From: Aphidius gifuensis
Taxonomy: Eukaryota; Arthropoda; Insecta; Hymenoptera; Braconidae
Direction of reading: 5' to 3'
Assembly (NCBI RefSeq): GCF_014905175.1
Contig: NC_057788.1
Span: forward strand, 21,856,154 to 21,920,153
DNA length: 64,000 nucleotides
The notes beneath the pieces are model-generated. The model saw only the letters and a list, made by a program, of their open reading frames with translations, was not told where the DNA came from and searched no databases. Position numbers and translations under genes: made by a program. How positions within the stretch are numbered: the first letter of the stretch is position 1; each line of letters starts with the position of its first letter. Of this stretch, positions 33,996 through 48,515 are shown one piece after another.

Positions 33996-35729
33996 ATTTC
34001 AACAACTACTTATGACAAATATATCATATTAAATGGAACTTAAATAAATTAATAAATAAATAATAATTTTGCTTCTCTAGTTGTTAGCTTACTCAATTGT
34101 TAATGAGTAAAAAAAAAATATAAAATAAAATTAACTATTTGTGATTCTGATAATAACGAGTTCTGATAATTAATGTTTTTTTTTTCTAAATTCATTTGCT
34201 TTTAGAATCAATTTTTGAAAACACTAATATATTATTATGTATCGACTTGTATTTGTGTTAATATATAATATATATACTCTCTTGTAAAAGCCGTACTCCT
34301 GTAAAAGATTACATAAATGGTTTTAGATCTGTTATTGTTGTTGCTCTCGGTGTACATGTATATCCGTAAAATATACTATTATGACACTATTGACATTATT
34401 GACGATTCAAAACTTAATAATACAAAATTTATGAATCATGAATAAAAATTAAATTAAATGTAAAACTATATAATTTGTATTTAACTGTTATTTTCATTAT
34501 GTTTATACTCTTGAATCAACTTTGTCTTCATAGAGTTATAATATAAAAATTGTAATAATGTAATATTGTGACATTGTATTTATGATTTATAGTTTTTTAA
34601 CGACATTATGTAATGCATTTTTATTAACAGTTTTTCGAGGATTCTCCAGAAATGATCCATGCTGAGAAATAGCAGTTTTCTCCAAGCACTCTCCAAATTA
34701 TCTTGATTCAATATTTTCAAAGTGAATAGTTTTACCTTGGAGAAACTTTCCTGAATATTTCCGGAGCAAAGAAACCTGAAAAAATTGCGGAGAAATGTAT
34801 AGATAAGTATTTCTACGTATTATTTTAATATTCAATTATTATTGCATTTGATTGCATTATTATTGCGACATTATACGCATGCTTAACAATTGTTTTTCAG
34901 GGATTTTTTATATTTGATCTTGCTGAAAGACAATTTTATTACCAGAACTCCAGAAGCACTTGTAAGCGCCCTCACCGGTAAAACTTTTCGCTCATCCAAC
35001 TCGAAAATCGAACCCCACCTGAGCATGTACGTCACAATCGGAAAATACACACAGTAAGTTGTTTCCAAGATCCTAAAGAAATGTCACAACATAAAGTGAA
35101 TATAAAAAAATACTCAAAATAATACGTATTTTTTTTTTGTTATCTACAATGACATTAGCAATTAATTACTCATTAAAATTCAATGCAGTTAATCCAATAT
35201 ACATTCAGTATTAAGCTCTATGATTTTACAAAAATACACAATATTATTGGCAATCGTCGTATAAATGACATATCTCATAACTCATTAACAAATATATTTT
35301 TTTTTTCATATGTGTCATATATATCAAAACAGTCAAAAATAAATACTAAAAAAAGTGCCGGTGAATCAGCAATGTAATGCGATAAAAAATATAAAATTAC
35401 TTTTATGTTATCAAGTTGTTTTAATGACTATTCTTTTTATATTATTATCATTCGTTTAAATAATATTTTTTAAAAGTTGTCTATACCTATGTAGTGTCAA
35501 TTTTATTATTTATTTTTATTTTTTGGAGTAATCAGTGTGAATTTCTTGCTGATGGTTTTAAAAGGGTCAGTGATCTTTTGACATTAATATTATTATTTCT
35601 ATTATGATTATTAAATTTTTTGAATTAATTTGTTTCAATTATAATAAATTAACGATAACGTTATTGTTATTATTGTGAAAAGTTGTATAAAAAATAAGAC
35701 GATAAAAGGTGATCGTCTTGAAAATAGTT
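33996..35729. other. Intergenic region between the V-ATPase and lipophorin receptor genes
   Basis: The first few hundred bases are AT-rich with several AATAAA-type signals (from about 34040), expected for the V-ATPase 3' end. Between 34620 and 34800 there are complementary stretches such as CTCCAGAAATGATCC and CCTTGGAGAAAC. Around 34990-35030 a minus-strand GGGGTTCGATTTTC resembles a tRNA B box. No gene seen. Confidence 0.5.
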
Positions 35730-38700
35730 ATGGGGCTAAATTCAACATTTTTTTGGCTATTTTCGGCCTGGTCAATAATTTTTATGGGATTTTTCCCCTT
35801 TGGATATACTTTTGCTGATGCCAATGGTCTTCCTGTCACATGTGAGTTGATAAAATACTTGTGTGTTATTTTCCTTACAATTATTTTATTATATTTTTTG
35901 ATAAGTATGTGTATGCATGTTGTATCATTTTATGTTTCAGGTTTTTGTTGTTTTTTTTCCATTCAATTTTGCTGTATTTATAAAGAATACAAAATAATTT
36001 CTGATAAACTATTATTAAAAACAATATTATTGTCTTGAAATACAGATGTATTATATTTTTTTAAATACAAAAAAAAAAAAACATAATCACAAAAAGGTAC
36101 ACATTACAAATCATAATGTAGCTGAGGAATATATTGAAAAAAAAAAAGAAGAAATTTTTTGCAATTATTTCTAATTGCTCAGTTATATTTAGATCACTCT
36201 TAATTTGATTTAATTTAAAAAGCATTTTGGTACTTTTTGTCTTGATCAAGTCATCGAAGATAATACTAATATATTTCAAAAATTTTCATAGTAATAAAAA
36301 GTGTACATATATTTTTACTTAACTTATTAATAATGAGTTATTATGTACATTAAGTTTTATAGTTGGCTATAAAACATCTATAAAACTTTAATGAACTTAG
36401 CACCCCCATGGCCAAAATAAAAAGCTAGATAGTGTTTATTGGCTAGAGCAAAAAAAAAAGCTTTTACTAAAAGCATTTTTACAGAGATTTTATTTGAACT
36501 TTGATGTGAAATTCTTCATATGATTTGCTTTTTTTTAAAAAAAGTTTTTTATCTAATAGAAAACATGAACTTAACATTAAACGAAAAATTTAAAACTCAG
36601 CTAAGAAATTTTTTAAATTCCATAAATATAATTTATTTTGCAAGAATAATAATATTCTAATTGTCAAAAAATTTTATTAGTGTTATGTAAAAAGTTATTT
36701 GATTATAAATAATCTTTTTTATTTTTATTTTTTTCAGCACATTCAGTTTGTCCATTACGACAATTTCGATGTGACAATGGACACTGTCTTCCGATGACCT
36801 GGGTTTGTGATGGAACAGACGATTGCAAAGACAACTCAGACGAAAATTCTACGACATGTAAACGTGAGTTTTGTTTTTCATTATTAAAATTAAATTTGTT
36901 TTTCTATTACGTATATTAAATTTGTTTACAAAAAATTAGTATCATAAATTAATAGACGAAAATTTTATTCGTATTATATTATGAAGCTTCCTTTCCAATA
37001 TAAATTAATTTTTTTATTTACATTATTATTTGTAAACAAGTTAAAGATAGAATAAATTTGTGTATTAATTTTATATATTATGCTGAACGTCAAAACACAT
37101 AAGCATTCATTTTAGATTTTTAATATGAAATTTTAATTTATTTTGAAAAAAAAACATGAAAATAAAACTGAAATGAGAATAGAAAAATTGGTTTAACATA
37201 AAATATAATTAAGACATTTAAAAATAAAAAAAGAATCAAGTGTTTTGCGAATATGGAATAAAAAATTCAAAAAGAAAGTTGTCAATTCAGTTTGAAGACA
37301 TGACGAAATACGCGTCTAACTTGATTCGAAATGATCCATATATTCAACTGATTATAAGAGAATGTACGCATTATCTATACACTCGTCGTATATTAATAGA
37401 GTTAGTTTGCGACAGTTGCTTGATGTTTTTGTGACTTTCAACAGACAACTGTTCTATTGAAAAAAAAAAAAAAATTTCATTCTATAATGTTGATTTGTCT
37501 ATAAATAAAATTTTTAAACAATTACAAATTTTTTTAAACTAAAGATTATATATACATTACTAAAAAAATTAAATTCTAAATGAATATAAAAAAATGACAC
37601 AAATAAATAAATTTATTTTAAATAATTATTTTTATTTTTACATGATATTTATTGTGAATTTTATTGCGGTTGATTTAACATTTGAATTTAATAATTCTTC
37701 TTCAGCTGAATCCTGCAAAGATACAGAATTCAAGTGTAAAAATGGCAAATGTATACCTGGAAATTGGCGATGTGATGGAGAACAAGATTGCTTTGATTTT
37801 TCTGATGAAGATCCAGCTATTTGCCGTGAGTTTTTTTTTAAATATTTATTTCTATTTAATATTTTTTTAAATGACAATTGCTCAGTGTGATCAGACTATC
37901 GCGTGTTAAATAAAGGCGCCGTGCTAAATAAGCTCAATGAGCCAGTCAAAACAACAATAATTCTATTGAAGCTATTTAACGAAAAAAAAAAATAAAAACA
38001 TGATAAAATAATCTATAGAGTTTTAAAGAGTTTTTTGCTATCTAGCAATACATTAAAATTTTAAAATATTAGAATTATAATTTTTCAAAACAGTCTCTCT
38101 CGTTGTTGTTTTGTATTTTTTTTTATTTTATTTTAAACATCATTCTAAATTGTTTATGCTAAGTTGAGTATCAGTATAACATACTGCTTCTTTACTGAGT
38201 GGACTTTATCTCTTCGAGTTCATTAATATAAATACGCAATTAAACTTGGCCGACATTGACGATCGTCTGATTGATCAAAGTATGAGTCGCTATGACTATG
38301 TGAAATTGAGTAGTGGTTATACTCATACTTGTATAAAAATCAATTAATCAAAATGTCTAACTGTATATAAGAATATTTAATTAAAAATTGAAAGTTTCAC
38401 ATTAACAAATTATGTAAGGGTGATCAAGGGTGATCAAGGGTGATTTTGTCTGAGGGATTTCTCTTGTCTCTTTGTTTTTTCTCTATACTGAAATAAATAT
38501 TTTCTAAATTTAGATTAAAATTGTAAATAACATTACGTAAAAAAAAGTATCTCTATTACTGTTTTTGACATTATAAGAAAAATATCAAGATTCAAGAAGT
38601 TTTTTTTTTTTTTAATTATTTTCTCTCTCTCTCTCGTCACTTGTAGTTTTTACGTAATTTGTGAATGTTCTTAAACGATCAGTTAACTGTCGAATAACTT

Positions 38701-41700
38701 TCGATAAATTTATAAGACTATAATCAATGACTATCATTTTTTATTATCAATTAATTTTTTCATTGATCCATGACCAAAGTATCAACTACATGATATTTAA
38801 TTTTATCATTATTATATATGTTATTTCCGTTTATGGAACAACATCGTATTGAATAATGTCACAACTTTTTCCTGGTTTATCTTAAACCACCTACCGTTAA
38901 TTTAATTGACATTTTTCTTTTTTTTTAAATTTAAAATAAGCTACTGGAATTTTAATTGAAAAGTGTTTAAAATAGATGCTGAGAAAATTTCACAAAACTT
39001 GAAGAAGAAAAATTGATCCAGTACATCAAAATTTAGAAGCTAAAATATTAATAGCCCAAATCAATAAAAAATAAAATATACTTGGAGTATATAAATATAT
39101 AAATAGATTAGAATATTAATACTTTGATAATATATAACAATTATTTAACTTGTAGGAATCAGAAATTGTACGACAGATCAATTTACGTGTCGTTCAGGAA
39201 ATGGTGAATGCGTGGCATTGGCTTGGATGTGTGATGATAGTCCCGACTGTTCAGATGGTTCAGATGAGACTGATTGCAGTAAGCTGCTTACAATGCATCA
39301 GCATGAATTATTTGACAATCAATGTGTTTATGTTTTTTATTCATAATGTCATTCATTTGTTTGACAATCAATGTGTTCTTTAGTCCTACAAAAATTATAG
39401 AAAAAACATTTAGGTATTGTACAGCTTGTTATATTTTTTATTCTTGTTTTTTTTTTTATAAGTTACAATATTCGTGTTGGACTAACGAACACACTTATTC
39501 ATATCTATTCATCTTATTGAGATGTGACTAAAAAGAAACAGAGTGATGACATCAAATGTCACTTGATTTAATTCCCAATTTTTTTTTTTAACGGAAATAG
39601 GAAAATTAAATTGAGTTAATGAATTATTTTTAAGTTACCCAAGTTTAATTTGACCGAATTTCGAGTAGTCTATATCTGGATCACATGGTACCCACAAGTC
39701 ACATCTTGATATTGCTTTGAGCTTTCGATTGCGAATACAATCTATAATGCATGTGACAAAAAAATATATATTTCCGTGATATCGTCTCTGAATGATTATA
39801 AAATAATTGCATGAAATGATTATACAAAAATTGTTTATCATCATGTTTATTTTTTCTATCATTTTAGCATCAAATATTTAATTTTTTATCCATACCAATT
39901 TATCCCACGAGCAAATTGAATAAAAATTACATTTTGATGCAAATAATTAATTAGCTAGAAATAAAAAAAATATAAAAGTTTATAAAAAATATATATATAC
40001 CTATATATAAATATTTATAAATGAAAATTTTTATTTAGATGACACATGTCGAACGGATCAGTTTACCTGTTCAAATAAAAAATGTATTCAAAGTAAATGG
40101 GAATGTGATCAAGATGCAGATTGTGATGATGGAAGTGATGAAAAAGATTGTGCTCCATTAACTTGTCGTCCAGATATAGAATTTAGTTGTTCACAAGGTT
40201 ATTGTATAACATCTAAATGGCGTTGTGATGGTGATTATGATTGTCCTGATCATTCAGATGAACTTGGCTGTAAAAATACATTAACTGATGGACAAATTAA
40301 TCATTGTGCTGAGCATGAATTTCCATGTGGTGATCATTTAACATGTATTCATTGGAGTTGGGTTTGTGATAATGAAAAAGATTGTCCAAATGGTGCTGAT
40401 GAGGCACCAGATAGATGTCGAAATATGACATGTAGAGCAGATCAATTTCGATGTGGTGATCATACATGTATTTTAGGTATAAATATTTTTTTTAATAATT
40501 TTTTATTTTTTGTGTATTTTCAAGTTGTTTTAAAAATATATTATTATTATATTATTTTAATCAGGACATTCGTATTGTGATGGAAAACAAGATTGTAAAG
40601 ATGGTAGTGATGAGAAAAATTGTACATCAAAAGTAGCACAATGTGATCCTGAGACTCAATTTGAATGTAGCAAAGGTTCATGTATACCTTTAGATCAAGT
40701 TTGTAATAAAAAACCAGATTGTCTTGGTTGGGAAGATGAGAGTCAAGAACTTTGTGGTACAAATGAATGTCTACAAAATAATGGTGGATGTAGTCAAATA
40801 TGTATTGATATGCCAATTGGTTATCGTTGTGCATGTAGAGAAGGTTATAGATTGATTGATAATCATACCTGTGATGATATAGATGAATGTTTAGAACCAG
40901 GAAGTTGTTCACAATATTGTTTAAATGAAAAAGGAACATATAAATGTAGTTGTGCATCTGGTTATTTAAGAGATCCAAAAAATTTAACAAGATGTAAAGC
41001 ATCAGAAGGACATGCTAGTTTATTATTTACAAGACGTCATGATATTAGAAAAGTTGCTCTTGATCGTAAAGAAATGACGGAAATTGTTAATGATACTAAA
41101 ATGGCAACAGCTTTAGATTTTGTATTTAGAACTGGTATGATTTTTTGGAGTGATGTTAATGAAAAAAAAATTTATAAAGCACCAATTGATGAAGGTCATG
41201 ATAGAACAGTTGTTGTTGATAAAGATTTAACAACAACTGATGGTTTAGCTGTTGATTGGATTTATAATCATATTTATTGGACAGATGCACAAAAAAATAC
41301 TATTGAATTAGCAAATTTTGAAGGTAATATGCGTAAAACATTAATTAGAGATCAAATACAAGAACCAAGAGCAATCGCACTTAATCCTCTTGAAGGATGG
41401 ATGTTTTGGACTGATTGGGGAGATGAAGCAAGAATTGAACGTGCTGGTATGGATGGATCTCATCGTTCGGTAATTGATTATTATTATTAAAAATACTATT
41501 AAAAAATATGTGATGGTTTTTTAATTTAATTATTATTTATCAGGTTATTGTTGGTAATGATGTTTCTTGGCCAAATGGTTTAACACTGGATTTAATTGGT
41601 AAACGAGTTTATTGGGTTGATGCAAAATTACACATTGTTGCTTCATCAAATTATGATGGTACTGGTAGACGAACAATTCTTTACTCTTTGGATAGTTTAC

Positions 41701-43564
41701 GACATCCATTTAGTATAACGACATTTGAAGATTATATTTATTGGTCAGATTGGGATAAACAAACAATTTTTAAAGCTAATAAATTTACTGGAAAAGATAT
41801 TGAAGCTGTTACACCACTGAGATCACTTCAACATCCAATGGTTGTTCATGTTTATCATCCTTACAGACAATCTGATGGAATGAATCAGTGTCAAGCTGTT
41901 AATGGACATTGTAGTCATCTTTGTTTACCTGCTCCAAAAATTAATTCACAATCACCATTATTGAGTTGTGCATGTCCTGATGGACTTGAATTATTATCTG
42001 ATGGTCTTATGTGTGTTGAAAATGGTAAGTTATATAATATTTTATTCATTATATATATATCTATATAGTAATATTTATTTTAGAAATTATTTATAATATT
42101 GTGGTATTTATTCTTCAAGTAAAATTGTTGAAATTTTTTTAGTTTTTATTTAAAAAAGGTGTTCGGTGGGGCATGTTTATATTGTTTGTGTTAATGTTGT
42201 AAATTTTCTATATTTTATAAATAATAAATTTCCAATTCAGCTAGTAGGGTAAATTTTAATGTAATAAACTTTAAGTATTCGAGAAACTAATTGCATGGCA
42301 TAATAATTATGTACTCTGTATAATTATTATAATGGTCTAATTGATTCGTAGAAAATTAATTTCTTTATAGTCACTGTCAAAGTTTAAATTCCATCTAGTA
42401 AATTTGAATCATTTAGCTCTGACAGTAGTTAATTAATTTCAAATCAATTTGATAATTTTATTTGTTCCATTGCATAAAATCATCTTTAGAAAAAAAATTT
42501 ATTACTTATTGCATGGTTAGATTTATAACAATTTTTCATTAATGATTTATTCAAAAAACAATAGACTAAAATGATGGCCTGGATTTACGTATTGCATGTT
42601 TCTTTTCTTATCTTTTTCGATTAAAAAAAAATTTGTTTTTTTTACGGAACATTTCCTGTGTAATCTCCGGATTTATCTTTCTAATTTATCCAGATTTTTT
42701 TTTAGTATAAAAAAAATAAAAGATAGTAATAGTTTATCGTATATCAGAAAAAATTCCTTTATCATTTTCTTATTATTTTAATAAAATTTTATTATCTATT
42801 TTAATTTTATTATAATTTGCATTAATGATGCATGAACATACAAACCTTGGGACACTTCAGTAACAGCTAGTGTGGCACCAACAACACAAGAACCTTTGAG
42901 GACTTTCAAGAGACTTGAGACTATAATTTCTTCTACTCCTGGTAAGATCTTAATGTTTTATTTATATATGCAAAGTTTTTTTTTTTTTTAAAAAAACATA
43001 ATCAAGTTAGTGTAGATTATATTGATTGCATAAAGTGTATGATTCTCGAGTAAGCATGAAGATGCATCGCAAGTTTTATCTGAATAATTGATAAGAAGTT
43101 ATAATTGAATCAATGATATGAGGAATTATTTTTTTGTCATTGAAATATAACATGTGAATTGTTGTTTTACAGGTGATATGGATGCTAAAAATAGTAACGA
43201 AAGTCACAGCTTTAGTAATGAACCGACTAAGCCTGGTTTAATTGCAGGAATAGTAATTGGCATAGTAACTCTTAGCCTTTTATTACTTGCTGCAATTTCT
43301 GTACTTTGCTATAGACATTACTTGCATAGAAATGTGACGAGTATGAACTTTGATAATCCTGTATACAAAAAGACAACTGAAGATCAATTTAGCTTGGAAA
43401 AAAATAGATTTCCTCTAGCAAGTGCACCTGTTGGGGAAGAGGTAAATATCTAGATATATAATTTTTACAATAAAATTAAGATATTTTAACTAAAGATCTT
43501 TTTTTTGTTTTATTCACAGGCACAAGAACCACTTACAAGTCCTGGTACCAATGACTACGTTTAA
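35730..43564 (+). CDS. LpR: Lipophorin receptor, LDLR/VLDLR family
   Basis: Cell-surface receptor that takes up lipophorin by endocytosis. Exons: 35730-35841 (signal peptide), 36738-36863, 37706-37825, 39156-39278, 40039-40476, 40565-41469, 41544-42024, 42861-42941, 43173-43441, 43520-43564. All phases agree, giving 899 residues. Domains: signal peptide 1-30; eight LDLR class A repeats from about 42 to 362 with the six-Cys and CDG..DC..SDE pattern; EGF ([10 protein letters not shown]) and calcium-binding EGF ([11 protein letters not shown]) to about 445; six-bladed propeller with YWTD-type motifs (FWSDV, IYWTDA, MFWTDW, VYWVDA, IYWSDW); a third EGF near 717-768; a short Ser/Thr-rich stretch; a transmembrane helix near 817-841 ([19 protein letters not shown]); and a cytoplasmic FDNPVY internalisation signal. 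Eight A-repeats place it with VLDLR rather than LDLR. The start at 35730 was chosen because the frame upstream has no ATG. Confidence 0.95.
42025..42860. other. LpR intron, nothing else seen
   Basis: 836-bp intron between the third EGF exon and the short Ser/Thr-rich exon. No open frame of interest. The exon at 42861-42941 is short and only its phase, splice sites and Thr/Ser content support it, so it may be optional. Alternative use of this exon type is known in VLDLR-family genes. Confidence 0.4.
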
Positions 43565-45435
43565 GCTCAATGATTAAATAGTATATATTTTGGAACAAGT
43601 TGCTAAAGAGGTGATGTGCACATCTTCATGTACTAACAGACGTATGATTCAAGAAACCAAAAGCGATAGTTATTAACAGAGTGCTCACGTTTATTGTTCA
43701 AAAAGAAGGAAGAGTGCGTCCGACAATACCGGAGTAATGAGCAGACCACCTCTTTAGCATCATGTATCTAATTATATTCTTCTTCATGAAAGCACTCAAC
43801 ATGTTTGAGAGCATCGCTGCTCAAACGCAAAATGTTTGATTGTCCATATATTACCAACGACAAATAAAAACTTATTCATCGTTTTTTTTTAACGCTTACT
43901 AAAAGTTTTGTTTTATCGTTCAACAGGTTTATGAGATACTAAACATTTTACATATTGAATAGCGATGCAAAAAACAAACATTTTGAGTTTTAAAATGTAT
44001 AAAAATAACAGTTATCAAAAGCCAAAAACAAGTGGTGTAATATCATGACAATTAATATGATTTTCAATATTGTGAAAAAAAAAGAAAAATGACAATTACT
44101 AAAATAATGATGAAGGATTAATCTTCTTGCTATATGAGTCAACTGATTATGCCAATCAAGCTGTGATTATGTTTATTTTTTGTTGTTTTGATTTTTCTTA
44201 ATATTTTATTTGTAATTATGTTTTTATTAACTTGATTATTGAAAATTACTATAATTGTTTGTATATAGTAGTCTTACATAGCGCAAAAATATACAGTAAA
44301 AAAAAGAAAAAAAATAAATAATATAACAATGTACTAAAAAAAAAATATTCCAATTAAGATTTTCTAGCGAGACCACCAAATTAGTTTGACGAAATTTGTT
44401 TGAAAAAATAAGTGTTTATGTTAGACAATTAATTTTTTGTTGTGCATCATTTGGTGGCATTTATATTTTTTTAAATAGCTCAAAGTAAAAAATAATTCTA
44501 ATGCATACGTGTGTGTTTCACCATGGAAGTTTTGTTAAATATTTTATTTTTTTTTCTTTCTAAATTGTGTTCTACGGCTTTTTTACATTCTAGCAATATT
44601 AAATAATCATAATCAATAAGGATTTTTGGTTGTTAATATGTTCCTGATGAATTTTTGATAACACTTAAATTATAATCACAATAAAATAACAGTTGACAAA
44701 ATCAATTGTATTTATTGTTTTTTGAAAGTATAAAGACAAAGTAATTAACGTGAAAAAAAGCCTGCATTAATATTGCAGATTTAGTTTTTCACTGATGAAT
44801 TTTTTTTATCATAGTGATTCTATATTTAACACTGACTAGAAAACTTGAGAAATAAATGTAAAAAAGCTGTAAAACTAATTTATAAAACCCGTGTGGAAAA
44901 TTGGAAGCAATCCATACTGAGAAATAGATATGCTGTTGATATTTTCACATAAACATAATCATTCAAGAATGTATGTCAATTGGTATTTATGCCAAATACT
45001 ATGTATTATAAGTGAAGGTGATGAATCATTTGATCTATAAATAATAATATTATCAATATAGATGGGTAAAAAAAAAATATGTTAATTTTTTTGTTTTTTG
45101 ATTGTAACAATACTCAAATTATATCGTCAGAAATGTGAGGTAAAATATTTGGATAATTTTTTGAATGAAATGTCAGGAGATAAATAATCATTTTATGAAT
45201 AAATAAATTAATATTTAAGAAACTAAAATTAATCTGAATGATATTTTTGAGATCATAAATTAAACTGATATTTTTTTTTATGAATGAAACTTGGGTAACT
45301 TTAAAGTAATCAAGAAAAAATAAGAATACAAAATTAATATTTATTTGTGTAATTGAAATTATAATTATTATTGTTATCAAATATTTGTGAGTATTCCAAA
45401 GTTAATAATGGTGATGATGATGTTTTTTTTTTTTT
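43565..45435. other. Convergent 3' region between LpR and TBCB
   Basis: Holds the LpR 3' untranslated region (AATAAA at 43864) and, reading left, the end of the TBCB gene. No further gene seen. The open frame on the minus strand at 45380-45114 is a low-complexity Ile/Phe-rich artefact. Confidence 0.55.
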
Positions 45436-46544
45436 TTACAATTCTTCATCAAGAGCATAATCTTCTTCAGGAAAATCACCTTGTTTGATGAATCCTGGTT
45501 TAACGAAGCTACCATATTTCGGTAGACAAGTAAAATATTGTTTTCCATTTACCCTAATAAATAAAATTAATAAAATTAAATAATATTAAACATTGTAATA
45601 ATTTGTATTACAGAATATTCAAATACATACGATCCATCATTTTTACCAAGTGGCTCATCATACTTGACGCCAACCCACCAGCCCTCTTTGAATGCTGGCT
45701 TACCTAGAAGTAACACATTCATTTTGAATGAAGTTTATTTTTAATTGTTAGGTAAGTATGTTTACAATAATTTACTTACCAACATACATTATAGTAGCTC
45801 GTCGTTTTGGTTGCCCAGGAACATCAACTTCACATCTATTACCACAAACTAAAGATTTTGCCAAATTTTCTTCTATTTCATCTTCTTTTTGTTTTTCCTC
45901 ATTTTTTTTCTTCATTTCTTCCTCATTGTATTTTCCCAATTTATTTTTAGCAAGAAATGCTTTTACAGTATCTGTAAAATTATGTATTTTTTTTTATAAA
46001 TATTTTGTATATAATTTCTTTTTTTTTTTTTTTTTGTAGAATAATAATTACCAGGTCGTTTTGAATATTCATCTTCAGATATTTCAAACTTTTCCACTTT
46101 GGACAAGTCATCTTCTTGACGTGGAAATGAATCAACAACCTGTAATGATTTTATTTATTAAAATTACTCCTAAATTAAAAAAGAGCAGAATGAAATTGAT
46201 ATGATAAAAATATTCTTACATGTAATCTCATACCATCATCAATGGGATAATATCCAAGAAGTTGTGAACCTTCATTTGGAGAACATACAAGTTTATTATT
46301 TTTATCATAAACTTCTAATTTCATGGAAAATTGATTTCCACCAGTAAGAAGCTCCAATTTTCCCTGTAGAAAAATATTATTAATCAAGTGTTATTAATAT
46401 GAATTTTATTATTTTAAATATTACCTTAAATTCATCAATGGTAATGGATTTTTGAAATCTTCTTTCAATGAATGCTGATTGAGGACCAGAAGTTGTAATA
46501 TTTAAATTAATAAAATCTGATGTCACCACAGTGTATGTTGCCAT
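45436..46544 (-). CDS. TBCB: Tubulin-folding cofactor B
   Basis: Cytosolic chaperone that works with TBCE in folding and dissociation of alpha-tubulin. Exons in transcript order: 46544-46425, 46363-46220, 46139-46052, 45971-45780, 45703-45631, 45553-45436, giving 244 residues, the family length. The N-terminal ubiquitin-like domain spans about 1-90 ([35 protein letters not shown]). A charged linker rich in Glu/Lys ([16 protein letters not shown]) follows. The CAP-Gly domain is at about 160-225 with [20 protein letters not shown] and KNDGSVNGKQYF. The end DYALDEEL resembles the acidic EEL/DEM tails that bind TBCE. Confidence 0.96.
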
Positions 46545-47320
46545 TTTAATAATTATAAATGTATAATAATTATATTGTAAAGTGTCACAAATCAATCAAA
46601 TTTGTAAATAGTATAATGAAGAAATGCAATGACAATGACACATGACATGTGTACAATAAAGAGAGGTGTGTTAATTCATTCAGCTGTTTTAAACGTTGGT
46701 GAAATCAGCTGAGGAAAAAAGAAAGAAAAAAAAAAAAAAACATCGCTTTTACCGTGTGATTAGCTAGAGAGCTAAGTTCACACATGGATGATGATAAAAT
46801 ATTACCGGTAAAATACTTATTAAAAAATTTAATAATAATTTAATTTATTATTTCAATCAACAATCCTAACAACTCTGAACAACTCCAATGTAATCAACTA
46901 AAGATGAGCCATCATGAATTATAATTTTCCTTTAACAATTAATAACTGATGACAAGAAAGAACACAAGAACAAATGAACACAAGACCGCAATTACCTATA
47001 AATATTCAATCATCAAACAAAACGATAAGTATTAGTCTGGTATAATTACAACAACAAATAGTATTTATATTTTTATTGAAAAATTGATTAAAGAATGAAA
47101 TAAACTTATAATCAATTAATCAATCAATTTATTACAAGTATCAGATATAAATTACAATGCATATTATTATTCAAAAATAACAACTCATGACTTGAATTGA
47201 AAAAAAAAAAAAAAACATAAAAATAAAAGAAATTCTGTACTAGAGTTTTTACATACCCATAACAAAGTTGTTAAGAGACATTTAGCTATTATTATGACAA
47301 AATAAAATTAAAGTAATTTG
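46545..47320. other. Spacer between TBCB and TFIIA-gamma genes
   Basis: 776 bp. Both neighbours are read leftwards, so this contains the TBCB promoter (a GTTAATTCATTCAGCTG tract at 46670-46686) and the 3' untranslated region of the TFIIA gene. No gene seen. Confidence 0.5.
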
Positions 47321-47936
47321 TTATCGTTTAGCGGCTCCATCAGCATCTAGAGCTATAAAGAAAAAACAGACATTTTCATCAATAACATTTACTGATTATA
47401 AGTTAGAGTTTAAATGGAACATTGAACTTACTTTTTCCATCACATGCAACAATTTTGACTTTTCCAACATTTGCTACTTCTTGAACTTCTCTAAATTCAA
47501 CATCATTCAACATAAAAGTCCACACATTATCACAAAATCTGTAAGTGTTCAACTTTCCTGCCTAAAATCATATCAACATAACAATAATTATTATAATGCC
47601 AAAAATAATTAATGATTTTTTGATAAAAAATTAATTAAAATTTAAATAATTACCTTGAATGTTAACCTGGATTTGATTCTTGTTGCCAAAGCTGTGTTGA
47701 TTGCTTTGTCAAATTGTAACAAAACTTTTGATGCAAGATGAGGTGTAATTTGACCATACTGATAAAACAAAAAAAAATAATTTGAATAATGTACATATGA
47801 TAATTGTTGTTAAACAAAAGAAAAATTGAAGGAAAAAATTAGATAAATAATATTAAAATAATACCTGAATCAATTCATCTAGGCTTTCCTGCAAAGTATT
47901 ACCCAGTGTAGTATTTCTGTACAATTGATAAGACAT
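47321..47936 (-). CDS. TfIIA-S: Transcription initiation factor IIA subunit 2 (gamma)
   Basis: Small subunit of TFIIA, which stabilises TBP on promoter DNA. Exons in transcript order: 47936-47865, 47758-47654, 47561-47432, 47352-47321, giving 112 residues. The start [20 protein letters not shown] is the classic family N-terminus. The helical part includes [18 protein letters not shown], and the beta-barrel part includes [20 protein letters not shown] and VKIVACDGK. Complete and unbroken. The C-terminal tail ([10 protein letters not shown]) is short and variable, as in other insects. Confidence 0.97.
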
Positions 47937-48515
47937 TTGATATTTGTTAGTATTTAATTATAACAATTAATGTATTTATCTAAGGTTTTTATTTTTTCTA
48001 TAATTTTATGTTGATAGAAGAATAAGGCTACAACATTGAATAGATACACTTGAGCACACTTGAGCAAACTGGCAAACTCTGAGTTTAAGGGAGGTGTACA
48101 CTATACAAGCCTTGCATGGTGGAGTTGGACAGAGATGGGTAAATATATAGTGATTTCTAGAGCTTATTGATTTAAATAGTTATAAAACTAAAAGCTAGTT
48201 TAAACAATTCATATTAATAGTTTAAAGATGTGTCTATTATAATGAAGCTTTTCATTAAAAAACAACTGATTTTTGCAATTTTTTACAGGGAATTTTGCAT
48301 AAAAGTTTTGCACAGTGGACATTGTATTTAATACATGCCCATCTCTTTCTCTCTTCGTGGTCACCTGGTGGAAGAATGGTGCTTTAAAATTACAATCTTC
48401 AAGCATATTGTTATTATGCGTATATTGTTATTATTCGATTCATTCAATTGATCAATTCAATTGCTACAGCTGACTTGCTAAATAAATCTTATAAATTAAA
48501 ATATATATATAAATT
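47937..48515. promoter_or_regulatory. Divergent promoter between TFIIA-gamma and DTWD2
   Basis: 579 bp between two outward-reading starts, small enough to act as a shared promoter region. Contains a short direct repeat ACTTGAGCACACTTGAGCAAAC near 48048-48070. No TATA box is clear. Confidence 0.4.

Noticed and set aside
34940..35060. Minus-strand tRNA-like signal with GGGGTTCGATTTTC
   Set aside because: A B box-like sequence is present but no A box at the right distance and no arms that pair, so it was not listed as a tRNA-like feature.
37638..37877. Open frames on both strands over the second LDLR-A exon
   Set aside because: They overlap the receptor exon 37706-37825 in wrong frames and run into its introns.
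38410..38450. Three copies of GGGTGATCAA in an LpR intron
   Set aside because: A very short simple tandem repeat with no sign of function.
40547..41002. 151-codon minus-strand open frame
   Set aside because: It lies opposite the LDLR-A and EGF exons of the receptor. The His/Tyr/Leu-rich product is the mirror of the coding strand.
45114..45380. 88-codon minus-strand open frame downstream of TBCB
   Set aside because: Composition is almost only Ile, Phe, Asn and Lys, as expected from random AT-rich DNA.
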